DNA of 64,000 nt from Alkalihalophilus pseudofirmus. GTDB taxonomy: Bacteria; Bacillota; Bacilli; Bacillales; Bacillaceae_D. The notes under the pieces are model-generated. The model had not been told where the DNA came from, made no database searches, and saw only the letters and a program-made list of their open reading frames with translations. Position numbers and translations under genes: made by a program. Location: assembly GCF_029094545.1 (NCBI RefSeq), contig NZ_CP117835.1, forward strand, positions 1,034,001 to 1,098,000, in the 5' to 3' direction. Positions 1 through 9,294 of the stretch are shown here, piece after piece. Position 1 is the stretch's first letter; each line of letters starts with the position of its first letter.

Positions 1-1479
1 GAATCGCAAGTGGAGATTGAATTGGCTGGACTGAGTGAGCAAGAATGGAAGGTCCTTCGCGGTGATAAGCGTTTAGCAGAAATTAGAACTCATTTAAAGC
101 ATGGTAGAGATAAACAGCTGTCACGTAATCAAGCGAAAGAAGAAGCGATATTTTCCTTAGAGGCAGATGGTCTGCATGCCTGGGGTGACCTTCATCAACT
201 AGCCGCAAATCGCATCTCATTCATGTTAGATGAAGATGAGCTTACGGCACAAAATGCTTTAAGTACGATTTATTACGGCAGTGATCGTGCAAAAAGAGTT
301 GAAGGAATCAAGAAATGGAAAGAAGCATGGCAGCATGAAGCTCCTCTTTGTGCAAAAGCACTCAATCATATAGCAGGATTCAGATTAAATGCTTATAAGA
401 ATCAGGGGATGGAATCATCTCTAGAGGAATCTCTTCATCTTAATCGGATGAATGAAAAAACGTTGGATGCTATGTGGAATACGGTGCTTCAGCATATGGA
501 GCCTTTTTATAATTACATCAGACATAAGCACGTATTATTTAAGGAAGATCATCTATGTTGGACTGACCAATTTGCATCATTGCCCCAAAAGCAAGATAAA
601 ATGCACATTCCTTTTAAAGAGGGAGTTGAATTTATTGAAAACCATTTAAAGAGCTTTGATGAGAATATAGCTGCTTTTACTAGGCATATTGTTGAAAATG
701 CCTGGGTTGATGCGCTGCCCAGTGAGAGTAAGAGTCCGGGGGCATTTTGTGCAGCGTTTCCAATTGATAAGGAATCACGGATACTCATGCATTATAATCA
801 ACAAATAGAAAGTGTTGGCGTGCTAGCACATGAAATCGGACATGCCTATCATTACAAGCTATTGCAAGAGCTGCCTATGTACAGGCAGGACTGTCCTATG
901 GTCATGGCAGAAATTGCATCAACGTTAACAGAAACGATTGTCATGCGGGCGGCTATCGAGAAGGCAGAAGATTACGGTGAAAAATTACATTTGTTAAACC
1001 AACAGCTCGTTCGTGATCTAGTAACGATCGTAAACAGCTATATCAGGCATCAGTTTGAAGTTGTCTTTTATGATAAACGTACATCTGGCTATGTAAGTAC
1101 TGATGAACTAAATATGCTCATGGAATGTATCCAAAAAGAAGTGATGAATAATCTTTTTGATACCTATGAGCCTACCTTTTGGGCCTCCTTAAGGCATTTT
1201 TATTTCACCCATAAACCGTTTGGTCATTATCCTTATACCGTTGCTCATTTAATCAGCAGCGGACTCTATCAATTCCTGAAAAAATCGGATGATAAAGGGA
1301 CTTTGTTGAAGGATATTCTGCTTGATACATCTGTTCTATCGGTTGAAGAACTTATAAAAAAATATACCGGAATGAATGCAGGAGAAGAAGAATTTTGGCT
1401 GCTAAGCTTAGAAAAAGTGTTTGAGGATATTGAAGAGTTCATACACCTTAGCCAACTAGTGTCACTAGAAGACTTTTAA
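1..1479 (+). CDS. M3-family oligoendopeptidase (PepF-like), 5' end outside the window
   Basis: Zinc metallopeptidase that hydrolyses short peptides in the cytoplasm. The HEIGH form of the HExxH zinc motif lies near position 829, and the downstream EIASTLTE segment supplies the expected third ligand region. The reading frame is open to base 1, and about 490 codons are visible. Family members are usually close to 560-600 residues, so roughly 100 N-terminal residues are probably missing. The GTG at position 10 is unlikely to be the true start. The following gap to the next gene is 144 bp. The family is clear; the exact subfamily is less certain. Confidence 0.88.
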   Translation, partial: ESQVEIELAGLSEQEWKVLRGDKRLAEIRTHLKHGRDKQLSRNQAKEEAIFSLEADGLHAWGDLHQLAANRISFMLDEDELTAQNALSTIYYGSDRAKRVEGIKKWKEAWQHEAPLCAKALNHIAGFRLNAYKNQGMESSLEESLHLNRMNEKTLDAMWNTVLQHMEPFYNYIRHKHVLFKEDHLCWTDQFASLPQKQDKMHIPFKEGVEFIENHLKSFDENIAAFTRHIVENAWVDALPSESKSPGAFCAAFPIDKESRILMHYNQQIESVGVLAHEIGHAYHYKLLQELPMYRQDCPMVMAEIASTLTETIVMRAAIEKAEDYGEKLHLLNQQLVRDLVTIVNSYIRHQFEVVFYDKRTSGYVSTDELNMLMECIQKEVMNNLFDTYEPTFWASLRHFYFTHKPFGHYPYTVAHLISSGLYQFLKKSDDKGTLLKDILLDTSVLSVEELIKKYTGMNAGEEEFWLLSLEKVFEDIEEFIHLSQLVSLEDF

Positions 1480-1623
1480 TATGAAAATCTATCTCGATTT
1501 AAAGCTTTAACGATTTACTTAGATGAATTAAAGCTTGTCAGATGTGATAGAGGTATAGGAAAATAGAATAGAAAGAACTTTTAGTTAAATTCATTTTTAA
1601 TGAAATATGGGGAGGATGGAAGT

Positions 1624-2454
1624 ATGGTTATGAGTTTGCAAGAGGCAGCTACGTTACATAATGGAGTGAAAATGCCTTGGTTTGGCCTTGGCGTATATAA
1701 AGTGAAAGATGGGTCTGAGGCAAGTGAATCAGTTCGTATTGCGATTCAAAATGGATACAGAAGTATTGATACGGCTGCGATATATAAAAACGAAGAAGGG
1801 GTAGGACAAGGTATTAAAGAGTCAGGTATTCCTCGGGAAGAATTGTTTATCACTTCTAAAGTATGGAACGCTGATCAAGGCTATGAATCAACCCTTGCAG
1901 CATTCGATCAGAGCTTAAAACGTCTTGAGCTCGATTATTTAGATTTATACCTCATTCACTGGCCTGTTGAAGGGAAATTCATTGAGACATGGAAAGCGCT
2001 TGAGAAGCTTTATAAAGATGGGAAAGTAAAGGCTGTCGGTGTAAGTAATTTCCACATTCATCACCTTCGTGACCTTTTAAAAGAAGCTGAGATTAAGCCG
2101 ATGGTCAACCAAGTAGAGTTTCACCCGCATCTTACCCAAGTAGAATTAAAGCAATTTTGTGAGAGTGAAGGGATTCAGCTTGAAGCATGGTCTCCGTTAA
2201 AGCAAGGTGAATTACTAGAAGATGAGACCATTAAAGAAATAGCTGAATCGTACAGAAAATCACCTGCTCAAATTATTTTGCGCTGGGACCTTCAGCAAAA
2301 AGTCATTACAATCCCTAAATCTATTAAAGAATATCGCATTATTGCCAATGCGGATATTTTTGACTTTGAATTAACAAATGAAGATATGGATCGTATTAAT
2401 GCATTAAACAAAGATGAGCGCTGCGGCCCAGATCCTGATAATTTTGATTTTTAA
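1624..2454 (+). CDS. yvgN: Aldo/keto reductase, YvgN-type glyoxal reductase
   Basis: NADPH-dependent reductase of the AKR fold, expected to reduce glyoxal and methylglyoxal-type carbonyls in the cytoplasm. The catalytic tetrad is visible as D49, Y54, K79 and H112. The C-terminal phosphate-binding segment IPKSIKEYRI is also present. The ATG at 1624 is preferred to one at 1600 because GGAGG sits 8 nt upstream; this gives 276 residues, the length I recall for B. subtilis YvgN, and sequence similarity along the whole length is high. It is followed by a hairpin terminator shared with the convergent phosphatase gene. Confidence 0.9.
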   Translation: MVMSLQEAATLHNGVKMPWFGLGVYKVKDGSEASESVRIAIQNGYRSIDTAAIYKNEEGVGQGIKESGIPREELFITSKVWNADQGYESTLAAFDQSLKRLELDYLDLYLIHWPVEGKFIETWKALEKLYKDGKVKAVGVSNFHIHHLRDLLKEAEIKPMVNQVEFHPHLTQVELKQFCESEGIQLEAWSPLKQGELLEDETIKEIAESYRKSPAQIILRWDLQQKVITIPKSIKEYRIIANADIFDFELTNEDMDRINALNKDERCGPDPDNFDF

Positions 2455-2460
2455 ATTGAA

Positions 2461-2494
2461 AAAGGAGTTCCTCTGCATTGGAGGAACTCCTTTT
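2461..2494. terminator. Bidirectional intrinsic terminator
   Basis: A perfect 13-bp stem (AAAGGAGTTCCTC with GAGGAACTCCTTT) around a 7-nt loop lies between the convergent yvgN-like and alkaline phosphatase genes. T runs follow on the + strand and A runs precede, so it can serve both genes. Confidence 0.85.
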
Positions 2495-2498
2495 CTGA

Positions 2499-3830
2499 TT
2501 ACTTACCAAACTCAAGTTTCATTGCTTCGGCAATTCGATTTGGCAGGTCTGTATTATCTAGCAGACCGTTAAATAAATCTGATTGCGGACCGTAGGCATA
2601 TAAAGGAACGTCGACACCTGTATGTGCTTTTGATGTCCAGCCCACATAGGCACGTTCGCTGATAATTTGATTGATTGTCATCGCTGTTTGATTGACAGCA
2701 GCTGATTGAATGCGAGCTTCTTCATCTTCTGTAAGCTCAATGTTGGCATATTGGCTTACAATGTCGCGTGCATTACTGCGATCTTCATTCAACTCCCGAG
2801 CCATAAAATCTCCTGTAGCTTCTACATCTCTTAAAATATCAACTTTTGAAAGGTATTCATCATAACCGCCAACACTCATTCCGCCTGTATCATGATCTCC
2901 TGCAACGACTACTAATGTTTTACCGTCTTTCTTAGCAAACTCTAATGCTTCTTCAACGGCCATTTCAAAAGCTTCCGAGTCTTTCATTGCCCAAGCTGCA
3001 TCATGTGCATGACCGGCCCAATCAATTTGGCTTCCTTCTACCATTAAGAAAAACCCTTTTTTATTGTTTGATAGCGAATGTAGTGCAGCTGTAGTCATAT
3101 CTGCGAGACTTGGCTCCTCTGTGTGATCCCGATCTAGTTCTGGTGCCATGCCGCCATCTGCAAATAAGCCTAGCACTTTATCCTGTTTGCCATTCATTGC
3201 TAAAAGTTCTTCTTTTGTTTCTACGAATTGATATCCGTTCGATTTAGCTTCTTCTACTAAATTACGTTCTGCTTGATTTCCATTTTCTTCTTTAGGCAGG
3301 AAGTTGCTTTTACCCCCTCCAAGCATGACATCTACATCATTGATTAATTGAAGCGCAATATCAGCCTCACTGCCGCGAGACTCAACATGTGAACCGAACA
3401 CAGCCGGAGTGGCATGCGTTATGGTCGAGGTCGCAACGAGCCCGGTCGATTTTCCTGCATCACTTGCTGCTTCTAAAACTGTCTCAAGAATTTCACCCTC
3501 AGGAGAAACACTAACCATACCATTATTTGTCTTAGAGCCCGTTGCCATGGCGGTTCCTGCTGCTGCGGAATCAGTTACCCAGTTATCGGCGGAGTTTGTT
3601 TTCATCATTCCTACTAACATCGAATCTAAGACTGTGTCTTCTCCTTTGTAAATTCGATAATTCGTCGCATAACTAGCAGAATAACCATCTGGAATCATGA
3701 AGATGACGTTTTCTACTTTGGCATTTGAGTGGGAGGGAGGTCCTGCGTTAACATGTTGCACGTAACTAACCCCTGAAACGACCATTGCTGTGCACAAAGC
3801 GGTAGCGGCAAATCTTTTAAACATTTTCAT
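2499..3830 (-). CDS. Secreted alkaline phosphatase
   Basis: Releases inorganic phosphate from phosphomonoesters outside the membrane. A Sec signal peptide is seen at residues 1 to about 29 (MKMFKRF, then a hydrophobic stretch ending near VNA). The nucleophile motif DSAAAGTAMATG carries S88. PDG near residue 48 and AGDHDTGGM are metal-binding segments, and KAHTG near the C-terminus fits the third metal site. The length of 443 residues is typical of Bacillus PhoA/PhoB. An AGGAGG lies about 9 nt before the ATG at 3830. Pho-box-like hexamers are present upstream. I do not assign PhoA versus PhoB. Confidence 0.93.
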   Translation of the reverse strand: MKMFKRFAATALCTAMVVSGVSYVQHVNAGPPSHSNAKVENVIFMIPDGYSASYATNYRIYKGEDTVLDSMLVGMMKTNSADNWVTDSAAAGTAMATGSKTNNGMVSVSPEGEILETVLEAASDAGKSTGLVATSTITHATPAVFGSHVESRGSEADIALQLINDVDVMLGGGKSNFLPKEENGNQAERNLVEEAKSNGYQFVETKEELLAMNGKQDKVLGLFADGGMAPELDRDHTEEPSLADMTTAALHSLSNNKKGFFLMVEGSQIDWAGHAHDAAWAMKDSEAFEMAVEEALEFAKKDGKTLVVVAGDHDTGGMSVGGYDEYLSKVDILRDVEATGDFMARELNEDRSNARDIVSQYANIELTEDEEARIQSAAVNQTAMTINQIISERAYVGWTSKAHTGVDVPLYAYGPQSDLFNGLLDNTDLPNRIAEAMKLEFGK

Positions 3831-3899
3831 TCTTGTTTCCTCCTATGTATAACTAGTTTTGCTTACAAATAGTAGTTTACATAGATTTTATTTAGGTAG

Positions 3900-3927
3900 A
3901 ATAAAGAGGAGTCTAATGATTGGTAAA
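3900..3927 (-). promoter_or_regulatory. Possible Pho box upstream of alkaline phosphatase
   Basis: On the minus strand three hexamers TTTACC, TTAGAC and TTTATT occur with exactly 5 nt between them, that is an 11-bp period. This matches the geometry of PhoP boxes (TT(A/C/T)A(C/T)A). A further TTAACT lies 9 nt upstream. Individual hexamers are imperfect (4-5 of 6), so this is only a candidate. It sits about 70 bp before the start codon. Confidence 0.35.
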
Positions 3928-4097
3928 GATTGCTACAGTTAAATGACAGAAAATAGGGGGTTTTTACCTGGTGTGACTTTGTTCATATCTAATCTGCAAC
4001 TAAGAGAGCAGGAATATATAGTGAAAGGTAGAAGGGGTAGGGATAAATGTGTTGAAATGAAATTAAGAATCATAGAAGCAGAAAGGTTGATTAAATA

Positions 4098-4541
4098 GTG
4101 AAAATCATACGTGATCGCGGAGAAGTCGATATGGAACAGCTGCTCAAGAAGTCTTTATTTGCCCATTTGGCTACAGTAGAAGAGAACGTCCCGAGAGATT
4201 CACCTGTTTGGTTTTTATGGGAAGAAGGGAAGCTGTGGATTATAGGAGATGTAAACACCGATAGTTTCCCGAGGAGAATAGAGGCGGAACCTCAATGTGC
4301 GGTAGGCATAGTGGAATATGATCAAAGGACTGGGAAGGTTATACATATTGGCTTTAGAGGAGTAGGGGAGGTTGTGTCTTTTGACCAAGCCAGAGCAAAT
4401 CGCCTGTTAGCGCGTTACTTAGGAGCAGACCAAGATAAATGGGATCCACGTTTTAGGTCATTTGGCAAAACAGCCATCCTCATCTCTATCACACCCGAGA
4501 CGGTCGTAGTGAGGGATCAATCATATAAAGTTTTAGAATAG
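4098..4541 (+). CDS. Pyridoxamine 5'-phosphate oxidase-fold protein
   Basis: A 147-residue protein of the split-barrel flavin-binding family: N-terminal helix, then LFAHLATVEEN and VWFLWEEGKLWII, the typical first strands. These small PNPOx-like proteins often bind FMN or F420 but their substrates are usually unknown, and I cannot name one here. The GTG at 4098 is used because it has a purine-rich AGAAAGG about 11 nt upstream and the family usually includes the RDRGEVDMEQL start. The ATG at 4131 is the alternative. It stands alone between divergent and convergent neighbours. Confidence 0.75.
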   Translation: MKIIRDRGEVDMEQLLKKSLFAHLATVEENVPRDSPVWFLWEEGKLWIIGDVNTDSFPRRIEAEPQCAVGIVEYDQRTGKVIHIGFRGVGEVVSFDQARANRLLARYLGADQDKWDPRFRSFGKTAILISITPETVVVRDQSYKVLE

Positions 4542-4707
4542 ATTTTGTATCTATGAAACGCATTTTGAACTTAGGCGGTAAGTGGTGGTCAATTGTATGT
4601 TTTCAAAACATTTATGAGTCTGTTGGCAAGAGAATTGCTCGGTTTCATCACTTCATTTCATCAGTTGAAGGCATTATTGCATCTATCATTTAACTAACTC
4701 GGCCAAA

Positions 4708-4737
4708 AAAAGAGCTGCCCCAATAGGACAGCTCTTT
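4708..4737. terminator. Terminator of the thiamin salvage operon
   Basis: A stem AAAGAGCTG...CAGCTCTTT with one internal mismatch and a CAATA-type loop lies just past the minus-strand thiY stop. A and T runs flank both sides, so it may also end the + strand PNPOx transcript. Confidence 0.75.
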
Positions 4738-4742
4738 GATAA

Positions 4743-5699
4743 CTATTCTTTAGTTTCTTCTAACCAATTTTCAATCTGCTCCCAATGCTCTTTGCTTTGT
4801 GTTCCGAAAGGTTCTTCTTCTGTTTCCATTTTACTTAAAAGGATATCTAAACTTTCTTTTTCGACTGTTTCAATTAAAGGAAAGTTAGCTTCTTCTTGGT
4901 TGTCTAAGAGGATATTAAGGCTCGCCTCAGGCTCATCTCTCATTTGTTCATAGCCTTTTACAGCCGCACGCCAAAAAGCATCTACGGTTTCTTGCCGCTC
5001 GTTCATCAGCTTTTCATTCGTGATTAATACAAGCTCATAATAAGAAGGAACACCGTAGTCTGTCGGGTTAAAATAGTTTATATCATAACCCTCATGCTTT
5101 AACACTGGATATTCGTGATTAATATATGCTCCGATGATCGCATCAGCACGTTCTGTCATAATGGCTGGACCTAATTCAAATCCGATATCGATCATTTTAA
5201 CTTTAGAGAAGTCTCCTCCGTCATTTTCAACCATCGTTTTTAGCAGCTGTTCATTTAATGGAATACCAGGGTAACCCACTGTTTTCCCTTCTAAGTCACG
5301 AGGGCTTGAGAAGTTCTGGTCCGCTAAAAACATTACGTGATTAAGAGGGCTTCGTACAATGGGAGCCACCGCTTCAATAGGCAAGTCTTGATGCTTGGCT
5401 GTAATAATATCTGGCTGATAACTTAAGGCAAAGTCAAGTTCTCCTGCTGCCGTTAAGTTAATAGGGTCAGTAGGGTTGGCAGGGAAAATGATGTTTACGT
5501 TTAATCCTTCTTCTTCAAAATAGCCATTTTCTATTGCGGTATACAGGAAGGTATGAACAGCATTAGGATACCAATCTAGCATAATGTCTACATCTTCTAA
5601 GGAATCAGTAGAATCAGCAGACGTTTCTGTGACCTCTCCGCCACAAGCAGCTAGAACTAAAAGGTAAAGCATGAGCGAAAATAAGTATAATTTTTTCAT
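4743..5699 (-). CDS. thiY: ThiY-type substrate-binding lipoprotein for formylaminopyrimidine
   Basis: Extracellular lipid-anchored binding protein of the NMT1/THI5-like (SsuA) family, delivering N-formyl-4-amino-5-aminomethyl-2-methylpyrimidine to ThiX/ThiZ. The lipobox LAAC gives C19 as the lipidated residue. The motif DWYPNAVHT follows at the start of the mature domain, as in this family. The ATG at 5699 is chosen because GGAGG is 8 nt upstream; the longer frame from 5714 begins with TTG inside that ribosome site. It is the last gene of ylmB-tenA-thiZ-thiX-thiY, 2 nt after thiX. The ligand assignment rests on the operon. Confidence 0.85.
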   Translation of the reverse strand: MKKLYLFSLMLYLLVLAACGGEVTETSADSTDSLEDVDIMLDWYPNAVHTFLYTAIENGYFEEEGLNVNIIFPANPTDPINLTAAGELDFALSYQPDIITAKHQDLPIEAVAPIVRSPLNHVMFLADQNFSSPRDLEGKTVGYPGIPLNEQLLKTMVENDGGDFSKVKMIDIGFELGPAIMTERADAIIGAYINHEYPVLKHEGYDINYFNPTDYGVPSYYELVLITNEKLMNERQETVDAFWRAAVKGYEQMRDEPEASLNILLDNQEEANFPLIETVEKESLDILLSKMETEEEPFGTQSKEHWEQIENWLEETKE

Positions 5700-5701
5700 C
5701 G

Positions 5702-6442
5702 TTAAGTCCTCCAACGTAATAGGTATCGTTCAAGAATAGTGATAAGTAAAAATCCAATGATTCCAATAAGCGCAAGCCATGCGATTGGAGCAAATACGCC
5801 AGCCCCGTCAAATTGAGTCATCATTCGTCTGCTGAAATAGCCGAGACCAGCTTCTGCGCCTAACCACTCCCCGATCGCTGCTCCTACGACACTGAGCGGT
5901 ACAGCGACTTTCATTCCTGATAAGAAAGAAGGCAGGCTATGGGGAACATATAATTTCATAAACGTTGCAAACGGGCTGGCATTCATTGTTTGAAATAATT
6001 CTTTTAATTCCTTTGGAGTTGACTTCAAACCATCATACATGTTGACCGTAATCGGAAAAAAGGTAATAAGAACAGTGACGACCACTTTACTCCAAACGGA
6101 ATAGCCAAACCAAAGCACAAAGATCGGTGCTAGTGCAATGATAGGTATGGTTTGTGAAATAACAAGAAGCGGGTAAAGAGCCCTCTCAATAACCGGGCAG
6201 CGATGCATACATATAGCGACTGTTACTCCTAAAATAGTGGAGATAACAAGCCCTGTAATCACCACCTCGAGTGTTGCAGGGAGGTGGGTAAAGAATAAAG
6301 TTGAATGAAGCGAGATTAATTTATCTGTGATAGCTAATGGTCCTGGCATCAAGTAAGGTTTATCAATAAATCCAGCTAAGATCTCCCAGCTAATCAATAG
6401 CCCGAGCAAGAGCAGGCCGGGAGCTGTATAGTTTTTAATCAT
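5702..6442 (-). CDS. thiX: ThiX-type ABC transporter permease
   Basis: Integral membrane permease of the SsuC/TauC family, 246 residues with about six hydrophobic segments. The inner loop GAAIGEWLGAEAGLG is the EAA-type coupling motif that docks on the ATPase. Its ATG overlaps the thiZ stop as ATGA, showing translational coupling. Together with ThiY and ThiZ it would import formylated aminopyrimidine, a thiamin breakdown product. The substrate follows from the riboswitch and from tenA/ylmB, not from the permease itself. Confidence 0.85.
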   Translation of the reverse strand: MIKNYTAPGLLLLGLLISWEILAGFIDKPYLMPGPLAITDKLISLHSTLFFTHLPATLEVVITGLVISTILGVTVAICMHRCPVIERALYPLLVISQTIPIIALAPIFVLWFGYSVWSKVVVTVLITFFPITVNMYDGLKSTPKELKELFQTMNASPFATFMKLYVPHSLPSFLSGMKVAVPLSVVGAAIGEWLGAEAGLGYFSRRMMTQFDGAGVFAPIAWLALIGIIGFLLITILERYLLRWRT

Positions 6443-7179
6443 ATTGAATCAACTCCACTAAACAGCTGCCTCATAATCTGTTGTTTAATTGGAGCCAGTG
6501 TTTCAAGATTTGCTCTAGGATGAGGTTCTTCTATTGACAGTTCTAAATAAGTACTCATAGGACTGCTAGAGAAGACTAGGATTCGATCACTTACTCTTAA
6601 GGCTTCATCCATATCGTGAGTAATTAATATGACAGTTAAATTCAAGTCACTGCAGACCTTTTGCAGCCAATCCTGCATATGGAGCCTGGTCATGGCATCT
6701 AAGGCGCTGAAGGGCTCATCTAATAGTAAGAGCTTAGAACCCCGAATCATCGCTCTTAGAAAGGATGCACGCTGCCTCATTCCGCCTGAAAGTTCTCTAG
6801 GATATTGATGCTGGGTACCTTCTAATCCAAACTGAACAAAATAAGGTTCGGCGATTGTTTTTGCTTCTTTTTTATTCACGCCTTTTAACTCGAGCGGGAG
6901 GGTAACATTTTCTAGAACCGTACGCCACTCTAAAAGAAGGTCTTTTTGCGGCATATAGCCCATAGCGCTACTGTTGTTATGAAAAAGAGCTTCTCCGTGC
7001 TGAGGCTGTTCTAGGCCCATGAGTAAACGGAAGATAGTGCTTTTACCCGCTCCGCTCGGTGCAATGAGAGAGAGAAATTCTCCCTCATAAACTTCTGCAT
7101 TTAAACGTTCAATCGTTGGCCGCTGAGCCGTTTTATAAGTGAATGTTATATCGCGTAGTTCGAGCAGCTTAGCGGACAT
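6439..7179 (-). CDS. thiZ: ThiZ-type ABC transporter ATP-binding protein
   Basis: Cytoplasmic ATPase of the pyrimidine importer. Walker A APSGAGKST, signature LSGGMRQRASFLRAM, Walker B LLLLDEPFSALD and the switch His in ILITHDMDEA are all intact. The start at 7179 (MSAKLLELRDITF) is chosen because ABC ATPases begin near this point. The 27 extra codons of the longer frame lie inside tenA. This start overlaps the end of tenA by 11 nt. The product is 246 residues, normal for the SsuB/ThiZ group. Confidence 0.87.
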   Translation of the reverse strand: MSAKLLELRDITFTYKTAQRPTIERLNAEVYEGEFLSLIAPSGAGKSTIFRLLMGLEQPQHGEALFHNNSSAMGYMPQKDLLLEWRTVLENVTLPLELKGVNKKEAKTIAEPYFVQFGLEGTQHQYPRELSGGMRQRASFLRAMIRGSKLLLLDEPFSALDAMTRLHMQDWLQKVCSDLNLTVILITHDMDEALRVSDRILVFSSSPMSTYLELSIEEPHPRANLETLAPIKQQIMRQLFSGVDSI

Positions 7180-7846
7180 GAGAAGGCCAAGACTCCTCTT
7201 TATAAGACATATCCCAAAACATATATTCAAAGCGGCTTGTGTTAAGAAAAATCTCTTCAAGACGGGCTAATTCACTCTCAGGGAGTCCAAGAGCTAATTC
7301 ATCAAGCAGGTTAATCAGCCAATCAGCGATTTCGCCAAATTCTTCAGATTGATACATCGTAATCCACTCACCATAAAATTCATGTTCCATGGCTCCTGGT
7401 ATTTCTGCGAGCTTCTTTCCAATCTCATAATAGCTCCAAGCACAAGGGAGAATGGCAGTCACTAGATCAATTAAAGAGCCTCGCTCAGAAACACTTAACA
7501 TATAACTGCTGTAGGCTAATGTCATCGGTGCAGCTTGGGTAGCTTCTAACTCTTCAGCCGAGATCCCAAGTCTCTCTGCATATTGCCTGTGAAGGTCCAT
7601 CTCAATGTTTAATGTGGCGTCAAGCATTTTGGCAAATAGGGCCATATTTTTAAGTGAAGTTGCTTTCATACTTGCAAGCGCAAATAGTCTGGCGTAATCA
7701 ATTAGGTAGACATAATCTTGTTTCATAAAAAACTTAAATTTCTCAATATCAAGTGTCCCGTCCCCGATTCCTTTTACAAACGGATGGTTGTGACTAGCCT
7801 CCCAAATGGGTAGGGAATTTTGATGTAAACGTGCTGAAAATGACAT
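7169..7846 (-). CDS. tenA: TenA thiaminase II / aminopyrimidine aminohydrolase
   Basis: Hydrolyses 4-amino-5-aminomethyl-2-methylpyrimidine to hydroxymethylpyrimidine, returning it to thiamin synthesis. Counting from the ATG at 7846, the conserved active-site residues fall where expected: D44 in MKQD, C135 in ILPCAWSYY, and E207 in SRFEY. The length is 225 residues. AAGGAGG precedes this ATG, and a longer frame to 7912 has no such site. It lies 37 nt after ylmB and overlaps thiZ. Confidence 0.93.
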   Translation of the reverse strand: MSFSARLHQNSLPIWEASHNHPFVKGIGDGTLDIEKFKFFMKQDYVYLIDYARLFALASMKATSLKNMALFAKMLDATLNIEMDLHRQYAERLGISAEELEATQAAPMTLAYSSYMLSVSERGSLIDLVTAILPCAWSYYEIGKKLAEIPGAMEHEFYGEWITMYQSEEFGEIADWLINLLDELALGLPESELARLEEIFLNTSRFEYMFWDMSYKEESWPSHVR

Positions 7847-7883
7847 GTACAAGTCCTCCTTTTTATTGTACGTTTTATAAACG

Positions 7884-9158
7884 CTATTGACTTTCTTTAT
7901 AACACCATTCATAGATGAACGTTAAAATCGTTTTCGTATAATCAAGAAGCTGATCAATGGATAGTTCTTCATTTACAGCATGGGCATGGATTAACTCGCC
8001 AGGACCATAGATGACGGTTGGAATACCAGCATCTCCAAGCCACCCTCCGTCTGTCACTGTAGAAGACATTCCGACTTTTGTTTTAACACCAAACGTTTTA
8101 TGATGAGTGGATTCTAAAAGCTTCAACCCATCCCACTCCAAATCTATTGGAAGGGCAGGGAAGATTTCACCCCGGTCTTCAATCATTGAAGTACCGCCCC
8201 AACGGAAAATAGGAGGGTGTTCTTTTAACCAAGGGTCACCAGCTGCAACGGCAAGTAAATGTTCTTCAATCTCACGGGTGACCTCTTGATACGTTTCATC
8301 AGGATAATAGTGCACTGTAATCCAAAGCGAGCATTCATCAGCTATAAATGCCGCATGACGGCCGCCCTCAATCACAGCTGGGTTGATTGTATTCATACCG
8401 CTTGGGAAACCAGGGTATGACTTTGTGATGGCCCAATGACGCTCAAGCTCGCTAAGACCTTGAATTAACTTAGTCATTTTTTCAATTGCACTCGCACCAT
8501 AGAGTCCGCCGCCAGCATGAATCATATTGCGTCTCAGTCCGTCATGGAACGTTTTTGGGCTTTTCACGGTTACCCAGCCTGTAATGACTCCGCCTTGCCC
8601 GTGAATCTCGCAATTACTCGTATCAGCTACAATCGCAAAATCTGCACGGTAGCCCCGGTCGCAGCATTCTTTTGTACCAGCTTCACCGACTTCTTCACCA
8701 ATGACCGATTCAATCGTCAGATCACCTGGAAGTTCTATACCTGCTTCATGGAGAAGTTTTGCTGCAAACAGGCAGGCAGCCAGACCGCCTTTCATGTCTG
8801 CCGTTCCGCGTCCGTACACCTTTCGTCCTTCTTTAGTCAATTTAAAAGGGGGGTAGGTCCAGTTTTCGTCTTTGGAAACGGAAGCTACATCTACATGTCC
8901 GTTTAAGAGTAAACTGCGGTGGTGAGCAGAAGCTGTCCCTTTTTTAACAGCTACGACATTTGGGTCATTAGGGTAAACATCCCACATATCAATATCAAAG
9001 CCCGCATCGGCAAGGTAGTGAGCGATAAAGTCCTGTGCTTCTTTCGTATTTCTAGCTGGGGGGCTTTCCGTTTGATATTCTACTAGCTGCTGCAACAGGC
9101 AGATTAGTTCTTCTTCTCTTTCCTCAACACGTTCAATAAGTTCTGCAATAGATTTCAT
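7884..9158 (-). CDS. ylmB: YlmB-type M20 deformylase (formylaminopyrimidine deformylase)
   Basis: M20/ArgE-DapE family amidohydrolase. Metal-site motifs are present: HVDVASV, GRGTADMKGG and GEEVGEAG. Annotation pipelines often call it acetylornithine deacetylase. In Bacillus this subgroup (YlmB) removes the formyl group from N-formyl-4-amino-5-aminomethyl-2-methylpyrimidine. Here it is the first gene of an operon with tenA and thiXYZ behind a TPP riboswitch, which favours that role. 424 residues; AAAGGAG lies just upstream of the ATG at 9158. Confidence 0.85.
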   Translation of the reverse strand: MKSIAELIERVEEREEELICLLQQLVEYQTESPPARNTKEAQDFIAHYLADAGFDIDMWDVYPNDPNVVAVKKGTASAHHRSLLLNGHVDVASVSKDENWTYPPFKLTKEGRKVYGRGTADMKGGLAACLFAAKLLHEAGIELPGDLTIESVIGEEVGEAGTKECCDRGYRADFAIVADTSNCEIHGQGGVITGWVTVKSPKTFHDGLRRNMIHAGGGLYGASAIEKMTKLIQGLSELERHWAITKSYPGFPSGMNTINPAVIEGGRHAAFIADECSLWITVHYYPDETYQEVTREIEEHLLAVAAGDPWLKEHPPIFRWGGTSMIEDRGEIFPALPIDLEWDGLKLLESTHHKTFGVKTKVGMSSTVTDGGWLGDAGIPTVIYGPGELIHAHAVNEELSIDQLLDYTKTILTFIYEWCYKESQ

Positions 9159-9180
9159 GTTCTCACTCCTTTAAAGCAAA

Positions 9181-9208
9181 TAAAAAACCACTTCTATAAA
9201 AGAAGTGG
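9181..9208 (-). terminator. Riboswitch-controlled terminator before ylmB
   Basis: On the minus strand CCACTTCT pairs with AGAAGTGG around a 5-nt loop and is followed by TTTTTT. It stands between the TPP aptamer and the ylmB ribosome site. The 5' arm CCACTTC is also perfectly complementary to GAAGTGG of the aptamer P1 3' arm (9297-9303), giving a ready antiterminator. Confidence 0.88.
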
Positions 9209-9294
9209 CTGATAGACGTCATATGTACAGGAAAACCTTGCTGTATGCAATCTCGCTGAACACAGCTGGAGTTACAACTGAGAATAGACGCTCT

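Noticed and set aside
8517-8906. 129-codon + strand ORF
   Set aside because: Antisense shadow of ylmB with no ribosome site and no family features.
7884-9158. Acetylornithine deacetylase (ArgE)
   Set aside because: The M20 fold agrees, but the TPP riboswitch and tenA/thiXYZ neighbours favour the YlmB deformylase role.
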